Assembly (NCBI RefSeq): GCF_007754425.1
Contig: NZ_CP037452.1
Span: 2,368,664-2,432,663 of the forward strand
Direction of reading: 5' to 3'
Source of the DNA: Gimesia fumaroli
Lineage (GTDB): Bacteria; Planctomycetota; Planctomycetia; Planctomycetales; Planctomycetaceae
Length of the DNA: 64,000 nt
The notes under the pieces: generated by a model
The model's input: the letters and a program-made list of their open reading frames with translations, nothing else
The model's database searches: none
What the model was told of the DNA's origin: nothing
In this document: in pieces, positions 7,594 through 18,850 of the stretch
Layout: each line of letters opens with the position of its first letter
How positions within the stretch are numbered: position 1 is the first letter of the stretch
Position numbers and translations under genes: made by a program

Positions 7594-10500
7594 AATCACC
7601 ACGTGCCCCAAGAATCGACGACCGTCGGCAATCTGAGTTCTTGGCAGAATTGCGTCGTCGTGCCCAGGTGTGGGTTCCTGATTGGGGACTTGAAGGTGGA
7701 GAGCAGGATTTCGGCATTGCACTGTTGGAAGTGGCCGCACGATTCGATTCTGAAGTCACCCAACGTTTGGATCAAGCTGGAGACAAAATGCTTCGTGGTT
7801 TTCTCGACTGGCTTGGAATCCAGAGGAAAGCGGCTCAGGCCGCCCGCGTACCTGTTGTTTTCAAAACAGCAACAGGTACACAAGATCTGGTGCTGGCGAC
7901 CGCACCGATCACGCTTCAAGCGGATGTTGACGGGACACCTGTCGTCTTTGAAACGGAAACCCAGTTAAACATTGTCCCCGGTTTGCTCGACGTAGTGGTC
8001 GGGGTCGATGTTGAGAAAGACGCGTTCTATCTTCCCGCGCCGGGGCTCACTGAAGTTGAACCTTTGTCGTCGATGTCTACCCAGTGGAAATTGAAGTCGT
8101 TCGCCGCGGCTAATCAAAATAAATTGCAACTCGAGACTGATTCTGGTTTGACAGAAGGTATGATCATCGCCGCAGGAAAAAACGAATACCGAGTCATCGA
8201 AGTTGAAAATGGCATCGCAACTGTTGAACCTGACTTGCAGGGTGGCCTCATCAAAAGTGAGATCGTTCGTCAAGTGAAAACATTTCAACCCTTTGACGGC
8301 TACGCCCGCAATCGTCAGGAACATGTTCTTTATCTTGGTCACAGGGAGCTTTTAAACATAGATTCCGCGGTAACCATTGAAGTGCGCGGCGCTGGTGCCC
8401 TGTCAAACGGTTTTAAGTGGGAGTATTGGGGAAAAACAAAAGAGGACGAAGAGACCAAATGGCAGCCCATCGAAGTCAATCCTGAAGATCAGAAGGCAGG
8501 TATGACGGTATTGACAAAAGGAAAAGGCACAATCGAACCGTTTAAAATTGGTCATACAGAAAGTCGCTGGATAAGAGCCCGCACGAAGAAGGTGGAAGGC
8601 AGTAAGCCCAAGTTGCAGGTTGAAGAGCTAACACTAAAAATTAATTCTATTTCGACCGGTTTTCCAGACTCCGGGGAAGATGACTTGCCGGACAAACAAG
8701 CATTTGCCAACAACACACCGCTTGTCCACGATAACGTTTTTTATCCCCTTGGTCGCGATCCAAAACTCTTTGATGCTTTCTACATCGGTTGTGAAGAGGC
8801 GTTTTCCAAGAAGAAAGCTGATGTGCAAGTTTGTATGCAACTCGCAGCTACAAATTTTCCCGCTGGCCTCGCTCATCTGCGAGTAGAAATTAACGGAGAG
8901 GGGAGCGAAATCCTTGCTGGTTCTGCCTCGGATCGTGGTTTGCACCTGTTTAAATTCAATTCTGAACAAGATGAATTGGAGTACTGGACCAAGCCAAAAT
9001 TGTTGCGACCGCCATCGCCGAATAGCGATAGTGCTGATGCCGATAGATCGCTTGTCACACTCGATGAACCACGGTTCCGTGTTCCTATTTGGAAAAATGG
9101 TGGTGATGTTTTCGTTGCGGTCGCCGCTGGAAATGAAGTGTGGTTGTGGAAACAGGACATTACAACGCCCTCCCAATGTGGTTGGCAATCATTGGGTGAA
9201 CTACCAGAATCGACAGACGAGGACATTATCACTGGTCTTGTCTACCTCGAGACACCAAGTCACAGTAGATTATTTGCGCTGTGCAGTGGCAAGTTATTTA
9301 AATGTGACCCAACCCTTAAGACAAAAATTTGGAAAGAGCTGGAAACCAATGAAACCATAGATGCCAATGACAAACTTGTTAAATTAACGCGCATCGAGCC
9401 TATAAGAGTAGAGATAGATAATAAACTCAGTCAAGGCAGTTTGGAACAGGGGTTAATTGGTGTTGCGGACAAAGGCCTATATCGCATTCATGTAGCTGAC
9501 AATCAAGACCTAGTTAAGTGCATTTCACTTCTAGGCAATGAAGTATCCCAGAAACATTCACCCGTGGCTGTGTTCATTCCTAAGAAAGGACAAATCGGTG
9601 GGCATCTAATTGCAGTTGCAGTTGGCAAAGACAAAGACAAACTATTTGCGGTTAAATATGAGGATGAAAATTCAGGACCCCCGGACAACACCAAGCTTGA
9701 TCTCGACTCAAGAGTTGTAGGATCTTCGATTGATGCGAATTTTATGGGTGAGAGCTTACAGGTTGCTGTCAGCGTTAAAAAATCGACATCCAATATATCT
9801 GAATTGGTGATGTGGGAACCATTCACTTCAGATCCGTTAAGACGAGACCTTTCTGCCGTCGGATTCACACCCATCGGTGCACCATCCCTTTTGACCGGGC
9901 ACGTAGTAGTGCCCACCACTCAAAACCAGATCATCGCTACGAAAATTGGATTCTTAGCGAAACTACAGAGCGCTATTATTACATCAACAGAGCAGATCCA
10001 GGAGACCCAGCCCACAGAGAACAAAGTCTATAAGGTTGCAATACCGACCGGCAAAAAGCCACCTTACCAACTTACACCCTTAGACTTAGGGGCAGGTAAG
10101 AAGGATGAGGCTGGAAGAACGCTCTTTGAATTCGACTTTCCTTCAGTCGAAGGAGAGGTTTTTATTTTTTCAGAGGGTCTAAATAACTACCAAGGTGAGA
10201 TTAATAGTAAGAAAGAGTTACTAATTGATAAAACTGACACTACTACGACTATCGACTCAGTGTTGTTGATTATTATGGATAGCACTAACTTTTTGGCGCG
10301 TGTTAAGGATTTCGATGATGAAAGAAAGAAGGTTACGTTTGATGAGAGTCTCAATCAGTTAGAAAATGAATCTATCCCTACTGAAGGTACTGCTGTTAGC
10401 TACAAGACGAATCGGATTTTCGGTGAACCGCAATATGTTACATTTCTTCACAAAGGTGGTAAATCAATCACCTTAGAACAAAACAGCACTGTGGGCGTGG

Positions 10501-13232
10501 GTTCTTTCTTGCGAATCAGCTACAGAGACAGGAGTGTGCTTCGGAAAGTAACTAACATTAGAAATGGTGGTGACTATGCAGATTTTTCCCCTGTTAGCAA
10601 TGACCAGATTCCTAAGATAGCTTGCACTTACCAGAAACTAAAAGAAGATCAAATTGCTTTGGTAGAGGGTGAAAATAACGAGATCAAACTTCATCAAGAT
10701 GACATCAGTACCAAGGTTGGGACGTTTTTACGAATCACTACTGAAACGTCGAGTGGAACCTATCAAGTGATATCAATGAGGGGTAACTCAAATGAGCCTC
10801 GCATTGCTAAGCTGAATATACAAGAAAAAGATAATATACTTAAGTTTCAAGAGTTAGAAGATGTTGCCTATCAGGCCGTCATTAGTACGCTTCCCCTGCT
10901 GAAACTGGATGAAAAATTAAAGACTTCGCACGCTGATTTGGCGGCACGGGGTTTGACCTTCCTGGGAGCCGACCCTCAAACGATTAAAGGCGAAGTATTC
11001 AAAGTCGATGACACTGACCCGGATCAATCAGAACTCGTTATCTTGGAACGACATTGGGAAAAGGCACCCAAGATTATTAAAGAAGAGAACGATTCTCTGG
11101 TTAACTATCTTACTGTCAATAGCATCAATGATTGGACCGTCTCACTAATTAATACGGATACCAATCCGGTCCTTTCCTGGGAATATTGGAATGGAAAAGG
11201 GTGGTCGGAGCTTGATGGAGCAGAAGATGGAACGCATAACCTCAAGTCAAATGGTTCACTGAAATTCAAGGCGCCTGATGACTTCGAGTCTTCGGACTGG
11301 GCGGGAAAAACAAACTTTTGGATTCGGGGCCGTCTGATTGGTGGCGATTACGGCAAAGAGACTGTGTCGATTCAGACGACCAAACCCCAAAAGAATGGGA
11401 AGAATATTGAAACAACACAAGTCGTAACACGAAGCAACGAAGACATACGAGCACCTTCGATTGTCAAACTCGCTGTAGTCTACAGCCTTTCTACTGACGT
11501 TCAACCCGAGTTCGTGCTTGCTCAGGATAGTGGTTCGGTGCGGGATCAAAGTGATGCGAATCGCACCAAAGGGGCAACGGTCGAAGCGTTTGTGCCGCTC
11601 AAGTTGAGCCTGGGAAGATTGATTGACGATGCCTCCCAAGCGGCTGCTTCTTCAGATGAGGCGCAACAAGCGGATTCACCAGACCATGAAGAGGGTGCTG
11701 CCAAGGAAGAACACCCTTCAGAAGATCCGACACAAGCCAACTCGAAAGAAGATTCAGAACAGGTCGCCAAAGGTAAAGCGATTTTCATAGGTGTGGAAGG
11801 TCAGCTTAGGGGTGATCTCGTGAACATGTTTATGTTAGCAGATCAACAATCGAATTCCGCGTTTGTTCCTTTGACGATTAATGCCCTTGTGGACAATCAT
11901 TTTATTTGGATCGCTGCCAAAGATAACACACGCGGGTTGAGCGAAAGTGGTCTGATATCAATGTCCTTCCCCGTCTCACCAACCGAAGATGAACTTTTCG
12001 GACTCAAACGAAAGTGGTTGCAACTTAAGCCGAGTAAAGACAATCAAATGAAGGATTGGCGGCCCAAACTGTGTGGGGCTTATCTGAATTCCGTTTGGGC
12101 CAGTGCGCGCGAAACGCTCACTCGTGAATTACTCGACTCATCGACCGGAGAGCCAAATCTTACAGTGACACTCGCGCGGCCGCCCGTTTTAAGTAACACG
12201 CTCGAACTCCGTGTCCGTGAAAATCTAACTGAGGAAGACCGGAAGGAATTGTTAGAACTTGGAACCGGGCAAGTATTAAGTAATGTGGAAGACCTGCCCG
12301 GTGATTGGGTGTTGTGGCGATGCGTTGTTGACCCCCTGGATGAGTCGGCTGGTGATCGTGTCTATGCACTGGATGAAAACACGGGACGAATTCGATTTGG
12401 CGATGGCCTACATGGCTTAATTCCTCCAATTGGGAGAGACAACATTCTGGCGTTTCGCTATCAACGTACCGAACCCAATCAACCAGATGAAATTGATTCA
12501 CCGGGTAATCAGGTCAAGGCGCGAAGCGAGCTTAATTTGGTTTCGCCTATTCCCAGTGTCGAAAAGGTTATCGCCGCAGACGATGCCGCTGGTGGGGCAC
12601 CTCCCGAGTCGGACGAACGGGTGATGCAGTTTGGCCTCTCACGTTTGAGGCATCGCCAACGGGCCGTCACCTTGCGAGATTTCAAAGAGATTGCCTTGCA
12701 AAGTTCGCCGGAAATCGTACAGGCGCATGCGTTTCAGCGGCAAAGTTCAGTACAGCTTATTGTCGTGATGCGTGGCGACCAACCTAAACCAACGGCCGCA
12801 CAGGTTCGTGCGTTACATCGAACGATTCTTGCTTCCTCATCAATATCATTATCGGCACCAAATGCCTTGGCCATTGAAGGGCCTACTCTGAGACGGTTTC
12901 GTATCTTGCTCAAATTGCAAGTTATTTCAATCGATGCAGCCGGTGAAGTGGCCAGAGAGGTTAAAAGACGTCTTCATACTTATTTCGATTCTGCTGGGGG
13001 AGGTGATGAAGGTGAAGGTTGGCCTGTCGGCGCCAACCCGAACGAAAGTGATATCTCCTTTGCATTACGCGACACACCAAATTTAGTCAGTATTATTAAT
13101 GCTCATCTGGTTGAGGTGTTTAATGACAACGATGACAAACCATGGCCAGAGGCTTTAGACGGGACAGAACTCGCGTTACTGGCGAAAGACTCAGTTCGAA
13201 TTCAGTTTGATATGGTGGAGGAGTTTAAATGA
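7590..13232 (+). CDS. Giant baseplate assembly protein (Afp11/gpJ-like) with large insertion
   Basis: 1880 residues from a GTG start that overlaps the gp25 stop. The N-terminus (SPRAPRIDDR...FL.ELRRRAQVWVPDWGLEG.EQDFGIALLEVAARFDSEVTQRLDQAGDKMLRGFLDWLGI) and the C-terminal ~350 residues (GAPPESDERVMQFGLSRLRHRQRAVTLRDFKEIALQSSPEI..A) are typical of the 'putative baseplate assembly protein' family that builds the wedge. Family members are commonly about half this length. Residues ~390-900 hold repeated blades such as DRGLHLFKFNSEQDELEYW, VFVAVAAGNEVWLWKQD and SRLFALCSGKLFKCD, which look like a beta-propeller insertion. Residues ~1347-1393 are an acidic Ala/Ser/Glu linker. The added domains may point outward from the baseplate; that is inference. 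Confidence 0.9.
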   Translation: MKSPRAPRIDDRRQSEFLAELRRRAQVWVPDWGLEGGEQDFGIALLEVAARFDSEVTQRLDQAGDKMLRGFLDWLGIQRKAAQAARVPVVFKTATGTQDLVLATAPITLQADVDGTPVVFETETQLNIVPGLLDVVVGVDVEKDAFYLPAPGLTEVEPLSSMSTQWKLKSFAAANQNKLQLETDSGLTEGMIIAAGKNEYRVIEVENGIATVEPDLQGGLIKSEIVRQVKTFQPFDGYARNRQEHVLYLGHRELLNIDSAVTIEVRGAGALSNGFKWEYWGKTKEDEETKWQPIEVNPEDQKAGMTVLTKGKGTIEPFKIGHTESRWIRARTKKVEGSKPKLQVEELTLKINSISTGFPDSGEDDLPDKQAFANNTPLVHDNVFYPLGRDPKLFDAFYIGCEEAFSKKKADVQVCMQLAATNFPAGLAHLRVEINGEGSEILAGSASDRGLHLFKFNSEQDELEYWTKPKLLRPPSPNSDSADADRSLVTLDEPRFRVPIWKNGGDVFVAVAAGNEVWLWKQDITTPSQCGWQSLGELPESTDEDIITGLVYLETPSHSRLFALCSGKLFKCDPTLKTKIWKELETNETIDANDKLVKLTRIEPIRVEIDNKLSQGSLEQGLIGVADKGLYRIHVADNQDLVKCISLLGNEVSQKHSPVAVFIPKKGQIGGHLIAVAVGKDKDKLFAVKYEDENSGPPDNTKLDLDSRVVGSSIDANFMGESLQVAVSVKKSTSNISELVMWEPFTSDPLRRDLSAVGFTPIGAPSLLTGHVVVPTTQNQIIATKIGFLAKLQSAIITSTEQIQETQPTENKVYKVAIPTGKKPPYQLTPLDLGAGKKDEAGRTLFEFDFPSVEGEVFIFSEGLNNYQGEINSKKELLIDKTDTTTTIDSVLLIIMDSTNFLARVKDFDDERKKVTFDESLNQLENESIPTEGTAVSYKTNRIFGEPQYVTFLHKGGKSITLEQNSTVGVGSFLRISYRDRSVLRKVTNIRNGGDYADFSPVSNDQIPKIACTYQKLKEDQIALVEGENNEIKLHQDDISTKVGTFLRITTETSSGTYQVISMRGNSNEPRIAKLNIQEKDNILKFQELEDVAYQAVISTLPLLKLDEKLKTSHADLAARGLTFLGADPQTIKGEVFKVDDTDPDQSELVILERHWEKAPKIIKEENDSLVNYLTVNSINDWTVSLINTDTNPVLSWEYWNGKGWSELDGAEDGTHNLKSNGSLKFKAPDDFESSDWAGKTNFWIRGRLIGGDYGKETVSIQTTKPQKNGKNIETTQVVTRSNEDIRAPSIVKLAVVYSLSTDVQPEFVLAQDSGSVRDQSDANRTKGATVEAFVPLKLSLGRLIDDASQAAASSDEAQQADSPDHEEGAAKEEHPSEDPTQANSKEDSEQVAKGKAIFIGVEGQLRGDLVNMFMLADQQSNSAFVPLTINALVDNHFIWIAAKDNTRGLSESGLISMSFPVSPTEDELFGLKRKWLQLKPSKDNQMKDWRPKLCGAYLNSVWASARETLTRELLDSSTGEPNLTVTLARPPVLSNTLELRVRENLTEEDRKELLELGTGQVLSNVEDLPGDWVLWRCVVDPLDESAGDRVYALDENTGRIRFGDGLHGLIPPIGRDNILAFRYQRTEPNQPDEIDSPGNQVKARSELNLVSPIPSVEKVIAADDAAGGAPPESDERVMQFGLSRLRHRQRAVTLRDFKEIALQSSPEIVQAHAFQRQSSVQLIVVMRGDQPKPTAAQVRALHRTILASSSISLSAPNALAIEGPTLRRFRILLKLQVISIDAAGEVAREVKRRLHTYFDSAGGGDEGEGWPVGANPNESDISFALRDTPNLVSIINAHLVEVFNDNDDKPWPEALDGTELALLAKDSVRIQFDMVEEFK

Positions 13233-15172
13233 GTAAACTCTCTCCAAACCTGTTCCAACGACGTTTTCAGGATCTGATGGAGATTGGCCGAGCAAGCTTG
13301 CAGGCGCTCGCTCCAGAATGGACCGATCACAACGCACACGACCCCGGAATTACACTGATGGAGCTGTTAGCCTGGACAGCCGAAGCTCAGCTCTATTCAT
13401 TGTCCCGAATGCGTCACGACGAACGGCAAGCATATGCGGCATTGATGGGAATTACCGATACTGGTGCAAATTCTGCGCACGGGCTCATTTGGCCTGATCC
13501 TAATGATATCAATTCACCCGTCAACACGTTTGCGGAGAATGTGATCATTCCCCGCGATGCGATTGCCCATGTCGAGGGACTCGAAACCACCACTTTTCAG
13601 CTCATTGACAATCAACTCTGGATGCCAGGCAGGCTGACACAATTGGTCACGCATTGTGCCGATGGCGAAAAGATCGATCATACAAATACGAATATGTACG
13701 GTGGGCAACCATTTTTTCCCTTTGGTGAGCGTGCCGGTTGTCGAGATAAATTTGCGCTTTCTTTTACATGCCGTGACAAGTTGCCTGGTAGCCAGTCACT
13801 ACAGGCAACTTCCAGACACTGGGTTATTGGTGTTCAAGCAGCGCCTTCTACACAAGCGAAAGATGAATCACAAACTGAAGTCCCCGCTTTGATTCGGTCT
13901 GCGTTGCAGGCGACGCTTGTTGCCGGGCAAGATCGTATTCCGATCAAGGTCGTTTCAGACGATACGTATGGAATGTTACGAACCGGGGCCATTCGGCTCG
14001 AGTTTGACAACGTGAAAATTTCACCAACTACATTCACGATTGAGTTTCATTCTGAAGTTGGCTTTGCTCGGCCTCCTCGCATTATTCGAGTTGGGGCAAA
14101 CGTGATTCCAATAGAACAGGTAACTCGTATCTTCCGTGAACTCCATGTCGCCAATGGTCTGCCAGACTGGAAACTTGAACTGAAACAACCCGGCTTGCGA
14201 TATTCCATGAACAAGGAGCCAATTGCAATCGAGATAGCAGAACCATCTGGCGTCAAGCAGTGGTATCGCTGTGAGCGGCTTTCCGAGAAAGGACCTACGG
14301 ATCGATTTTTCGAATTTGATCGAAAGTCGGATGTGGCAACATTCGGGAACGGTGTGAATGGTAAAATTCCATCTGCAGAGTTACATGTAATGGTAACCTA
14401 TCATGTTTGTAACGGCGAGCAAGGTAGTATCGCACGAAATCGGAAATGGTGTGTGACTGGTTTTTCTGGTGTCTATGGTGTGAATTACAGTCCAATCTCT
14501 GGTGGTGCGAATGCACTCTCACCAACGAGTGTGCGTCGACACGCCCGAGATCGTGTCCGGAAAAGCCATGCTCTCATTACCAATGATGATATTTCTCATG
14601 CTGCGATCTCGCTTCCTTTATTAGAAGTCTCGCGTGCCTGGATTGCACCCCCGCATCGACTTGCTCCACGAACGGGTGAGACAACATTAGTCGCACTGCG
14701 CAGTCGCCTTGGGCAATCAGAACCTGATACAGTTCCGGAAACTCCACGTTGGCTTGAAGCCATCCGCTGCAGTTTGATCTCTCGAATTCCTTTAGGCACA
14801 CGGCTTGCTGTAATAGCGCCTCGTTACATTGACTTTTTCTTTCAAGTCGAGTTGGAAGCGCAACAGGGAATCGATTCAGAGTCACTTCGAATGAAATTGG
14901 TAAAAGAATTCGCCAGTCGTCTTGCCTTGGACGACGATGGAGTGACAACACCGAGGGAACCAGGGGCGTCAGTCACAAGAAATGATCTTATGAATTGGAT
15001 GAGATCGACGGCTGGTGTGAAACGCGTTCTCGACTTGAGTTTGTTTAAAGTAAATGGGGAGAATCAAAAGCTAGATCAAGAGATTCGTGTTCCCAGTTAC
15101 GGCTTGCCTCGCTGGAATCGTCGTCGAACGACAATTACTGTAATTCCAACGGCGATGGGAGGACGCCGATGA
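13229..15172 (+). CDS. Second baseplate J-like wedge protein (Afp12-like)
   Basis: 647 residues. Starts MSKLSPNLFQRRFQDLMEIGRASLQALAPEWTDHNAHDPGITLMELLAWTAEAQLYSLSRM, the 'N.HDPGITLLEL.A...E...YR..R' motif of baseplate J/Afp11-12 proteins. A central segment includes DVATFGNGVNGKIP, which resembles the FGDG.NG.IP motif also seen in the preceding giant protein (residues ~1590). The C-terminal ISGGANALSPTSVRRHARDRVRKSHALITNDDISHAAISLP region matches the J family as well. It therefore looks like the partner wedge subunit; two such subunits per wedge are usual in contractile systems. ATGA overlaps join it to both neighbours. Confidence 0.9.
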   Translation: MSKLSPNLFQRRFQDLMEIGRASLQALAPEWTDHNAHDPGITLMELLAWTAEAQLYSLSRMRHDERQAYAALMGITDTGANSAHGLIWPDPNDINSPVNTFAENVIIPRDAIAHVEGLETTTFQLIDNQLWMPGRLTQLVTHCADGEKIDHTNTNMYGGQPFFPFGERAGCRDKFALSFTCRDKLPGSQSLQATSRHWVIGVQAAPSTQAKDESQTEVPALIRSALQATLVAGQDRIPIKVVSDDTYGMLRTGAIRLEFDNVKISPTTFTIEFHSEVGFARPPRIIRVGANVIPIEQVTRIFRELHVANGLPDWKLELKQPGLRYSMNKEPIAIEIAEPSGVKQWYRCERLSEKGPTDRFFEFDRKSDVATFGNGVNGKIPSAELHVMVTYHVCNGEQGSIARNRKWCVTGFSGVYGVNYSPISGGANALSPTSVRRHARDRVRKSHALITNDDISHAAISLPLLEVSRAWIAPPHRLAPRTGETTLVALRSRLGQSEPDTVPETPRWLEAIRCSLISRIPLGTRLAVIAPRYIDFFFQVELEAQQGIDSESLRMKLVKEFASRLALDDDGVTTPREPGASVTRNDLMNWMRSTAGVKRVLDLSLFKVNGENQKLDQEIRVPSYGLPRWNRRRTTITVIPTAMGGRR

Positions 15173-17343
15173 CCAATCAAAAAAAGTATCATTTTTCAAC
15201 AACAGCTCAATGGAAAGCATGTGTTTTTGCGGGGACGAGTCTCGAGACGGTGACAGTCGAAAACGGGTTCGGTCCGACAGCACCATTCGGACAGCCTCCC
15301 ACTCGATATGCTTCACCTGGAGCTTTCGCCCCGGTTATTTTATCCACGGGTGAAACATTATGGCGCGACGAAATTGGGCAATGTCATCAACTACTAGCCG
15401 AAGGAGGGGAAGCAGAGTCATTCCCCAGTCCATCTGCGATTGCGACTGCTGAGCGAATGGTGGCGACTGCTGATTTGCTCTGGGTACGAAAGGGTAAAAA
15501 TTCAGTTCAATGTTTTGAAAGTGATTCGCTGACACAGTTCACAACGATTTCTTTTAAGGATGGGGATGTTATTGACATTGCCGCCGCGGACGATCAAGGC
15601 TCACTCTATGTTCTAATCCAACACAACAATAGTTGCTCGATCAAATGTATTAATCGGTGTGGATTTAAAAGCGAGTCTATTCCACTGAACGGGCTTTTGC
15701 GCGTCACTTCCTTGGATTCTCTGAAACAGACTTCCTTCGTTTATCTGAAACAAACGAAGCAATTCACCTTACTGACTCGTACTCAACAGCCTGTTCTTCT
15801 TTGGTTTGCTGAAGAGGGCGGTGATGTAATCCGTAGTATGCCGGTTGGAGCGATACGTCCGAGTTTCCGCGATCTACAATTGGGGTGCGATTTCCGTCAT
15901 TCGAAACTTCTGCTGAGTGGGATCTATGATGACATTTCAGATAAAATTGCTGCTGTTCTCGTACTCGATCCAGATGGCGGCATTTTAAGTGAGGTAATTG
16001 TTGATCGGAGCGATGCGCCCATACAAATACAAGGAGTAACAGGTGGATGCAGCAGTTTGCTCGTTGCCGGCTCAAGTGGACTTCAGCGATACAGACAGAC
16101 GAATATTGTTCCGCTCAGTAGTGCCGAAGTTCGTGCTTACGCACTCACACCGATGTTACGGTCGACTCCTCTTGAGGGGGGGCCACCTTGGCTTCGTGCT
16201 GAGTTCAAAGCCGAATTACCGCAAGGTTCAACCCTGAAAATCACTGTCGCTGCGACTGATGATGATAAAACACGGGAACGAATTTTGAGCATCACCAGGA
16301 ATAACACCTTACTCGCTGATCATCTTGTAAAAACACTACATACCGATCCCGATCTTCATCGTAACACAACGATCTTTCAGGGACGAGCAAGCAACACTGA
16401 TGTAGAACCAGAATCATTCAGCGCGCCGTTGTTTACATTTAAAGAGCAATACCTTTGGGTCAGTCTCGAACTGATAGCAGCGCCTGGGGCGAAATTACCG
16501 GTTGTTTATGAAATGAATGTTCTCTATCCCGGTATTTCGTTAATGGAACATTTGCCTTTGATATATCAACGTGAACCTTACTCTCCCGATAACTTTCTCC
16601 GTGCGCTCGTAGGAGTTTTGGAAAACTCGTCGCAAGAGATTGATCAGAACATTGCATCTTTAGGCAGCCTCATTCATCCCACGACCGCACCAGAGGAATG
16701 GCTCGACTATGTGGCCCGTTGGCTTGGTTTACCCTGGCAAGATCAGCTTAACACCAATCAGAAACGAGCGATACTATCACAAGCCGAAATTCTGGCTCAG
16801 GGTCGTGGTACGCGGTTTGGTCTTGAAGCACTTCTTAAAAGTATCATTACTGGTGAGCCACCACGATTTCGAGTGATCGATATGATTGCCGATTTCGGTT
16901 TCGCAATTACCGCTGCTGACAATCGCAAAGGCACCAATTTGCCTGCGATACTGGGTGGGGCATCACCCTGGAATTCTGAACTCGATGCGTTCGCTGTGGT
17001 TGACGTGATGCGACTTCCGTGTTCGTCGATTACGAATGATCCGATGCTTCGTTTTCTAGGGAAAATACGAATCGATATCGCGGCTACCGCTCAGGAACGA
17101 ATTGACTGGGAACCTTGGTTGCTTGATTTGCTTCAGGAGATGGCACCGGTAATGACCACTGTCGAACTAAACTGGGTTGGACCCCAGGCATTGAAGAGTG
17201 ATCGTATCCACGACGACTTTATTCTTGAACCGCTTCCGGATGCACATCTAGGTTCTGATGCAGTAACCGGACACGCTCGTCTACCCGACGCGAAACCACG
17301 ACTTTCTGACATCGGACCCACCCTTGACACACGATTACATTGA
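15169..17343 (+). CDS. Tail protein gpI-like with N-terminal propeller-like extension
   Basis: 724 residues. Residues ~450-650 match phage P2 gpI-type tail proteins: SLMEHLPLIYQREPYSPDNFLRALVGVLENSSQEIDQNIASL, then PEEWLDYVARWLGLPWQDQLNTNQKRAILSQAEILAQGRGTRFGLEALL. This region ties the wedge to the outer rim. Residues ~30-340 contain repeated strand motifs (LWVRKGKNSVQCF, LYVLIQHNNSCSIKCI, LLVAGSSGLQRYRQ) like a beta-propeller, and ~345-450 resemble a carbohydrate-binding-like sandwich. The fusion of a propeller with gpI is found in other eCIS loci. It overlaps the previous gene by four bases; the next start is 20 bases on. Confidence 0.88.
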   Translation: MTNQKKYHFSTTAQWKACVFAGTSLETVTVENGFGPTAPFGQPPTRYASPGAFAPVILSTGETLWRDEIGQCHQLLAEGGEAESFPSPSAIATAERMVATADLLWVRKGKNSVQCFESDSLTQFTTISFKDGDVIDIAAADDQGSLYVLIQHNNSCSIKCINRCGFKSESIPLNGLLRVTSLDSLKQTSFVYLKQTKQFTLLTRTQQPVLLWFAEEGGDVIRSMPVGAIRPSFRDLQLGCDFRHSKLLLSGIYDDISDKIAAVLVLDPDGGILSEVIVDRSDAPIQIQGVTGGCSSLLVAGSSGLQRYRQTNIVPLSSAEVRAYALTPMLRSTPLEGGPPWLRAEFKAELPQGSTLKITVAATDDDKTRERILSITRNNTLLADHLVKTLHTDPDLHRNTTIFQGRASNTDVEPESFSAPLFTFKEQYLWVSLELIAAPGAKLPVVYEMNVLYPGISLMEHLPLIYQREPYSPDNFLRALVGVLENSSQEIDQNIASLGSLIHPTTAPEEWLDYVARWLGLPWQDQLNTNQKRAILSQAEILAQGRGTRFGLEALLKSIITGEPPRFRVIDMIADFGFAITAADNRKGTNLPAILGGASPWNSELDAFAVVDVMRLPCSSITNDPMLRFLGKIRIDIAATAQERIDWEPWLLDLLQEMAPVMTTVELNWVGPQALKSDRIHDDFILEPLPDAHLGSDAVTGHARLPDAKPRLSDIGPTLDTRLH

Positions 17344-17363
17344 CACAAAAGGAGAAACGACCC

Positions 17364-18850
17364 ATGAGTCATCAATCTGAGTGCTGTTCTAATCCAACTT
17401 GCGAGTCCGGACTTAGGAACCGTTATTTTCAGGGCAAGCGGTTAACGCCTGCGGCCCTTCAAACCGAGCAGGATTACAACCTGCAACGAAGACGATTGAT
17501 TAACCGTTCAATTCATGGATGGGGAGTAGTACGCGGGTTCAAAGTTTCGAACCCCAACGAGCAAGGGTTCGATATCTCTAAAGGTTTCGCGCTCGATCAA
17601 TGCGGCCGCGAACTATGTAGAATTGATGGAGGAACAGTCAAATATGATGAGATTATTTTCTTATACAAAGACGAATGTAAAGATTCTGATAGACAAAAAA
17701 CGAATCCGGATAATTCTTGGAATCCATTTGCTTGTACCGAATTAATAGAGAAACAAGATGAGAGTAAAAAACTACAGTCAGTATGGCTCTTAAGCGCGCA
17801 TTACGCAGAAGTGAAGATGAATTACGTGAAAGGTGATCCTTGTCAACCATGTAGTTCTCAGTGGGATCATGTCTGTGAGACGGTCCGATTTTCCCTTCGC
17901 AAGATGGAAAATAAAGAGTGCGATGACGATAAGAGTCGCCAAGGGCCAGGTGACACGAATTCATCTCAGGCAGACGGTAGTTTGGATGATAACGGAATTC
18001 GCCGTTCGCCTCGTTGTCTGTGTGAACATTCGAAGAAGTGGGAGTTTTCATCTGACCAAGGGGGGGGCCTGGATGAGTATCAGGAGCATTGTGGGGGAAT
18101 CATTGATATAGACTTAGACTACAAAAAAGCCGTTCCATTGGCATATATCAAATTCTACGAAAAAGAAGACCCTCAGAATAATCGACAGAACAAATATTTT
18201 GTGTTCGATGATTGTAGTCCACGGCAATTAGTGAAACACAACGAGCTTCTGTTCGATTTGATTCCCAGTTGTGACCTGACCACGATCAGTGAGATTGGTT
18301 GGGCGAAATGGCATCACAAAGAAGTGGATCCAAAAGAATTTAAAGAGTTCATTTCGGAGGGTGCTGACGTTAATGGAGAAGAAGTTATTTTAAATAATAT
18401 TTCAGTGAAATTTTCACGCGGAGTTCTTGTGAGCAGTCTACTTCCCGATTGTTTTTCCATGACCCTTCTGTTTCACGAGTCCACAACGGGTTGGTGGAAA
18501 CCACATCGGGTTCCAATAGTGCGTATCAATCCGAACCCTGAGACCATCGCTCTGGATCAATGTGATAAAGAAGAACTAACAGATAGTGCTCAGATTGTTA
18601 TTACCAAAAGATGGCTCAAGGAAGAATTCGACGCAGAGAGTTATTCGACGTTTGATAATGTACCCTCTCGAGTTGAAATCGAGGTTTATGGGGATCTCAT
18701 TATCGATTGCAACGGACAGTCAGTAGATGTCAATGCGGTAGGCCTCCAAACGGTTCCAAGTGGGAACGGTTCACCAGGTGGAACATTTCGTTCCAGCTTT
18801 AAAATAGTAAATAAGAAAAAAGATGTAACAGAAATAAAAGGAGAATCGCA

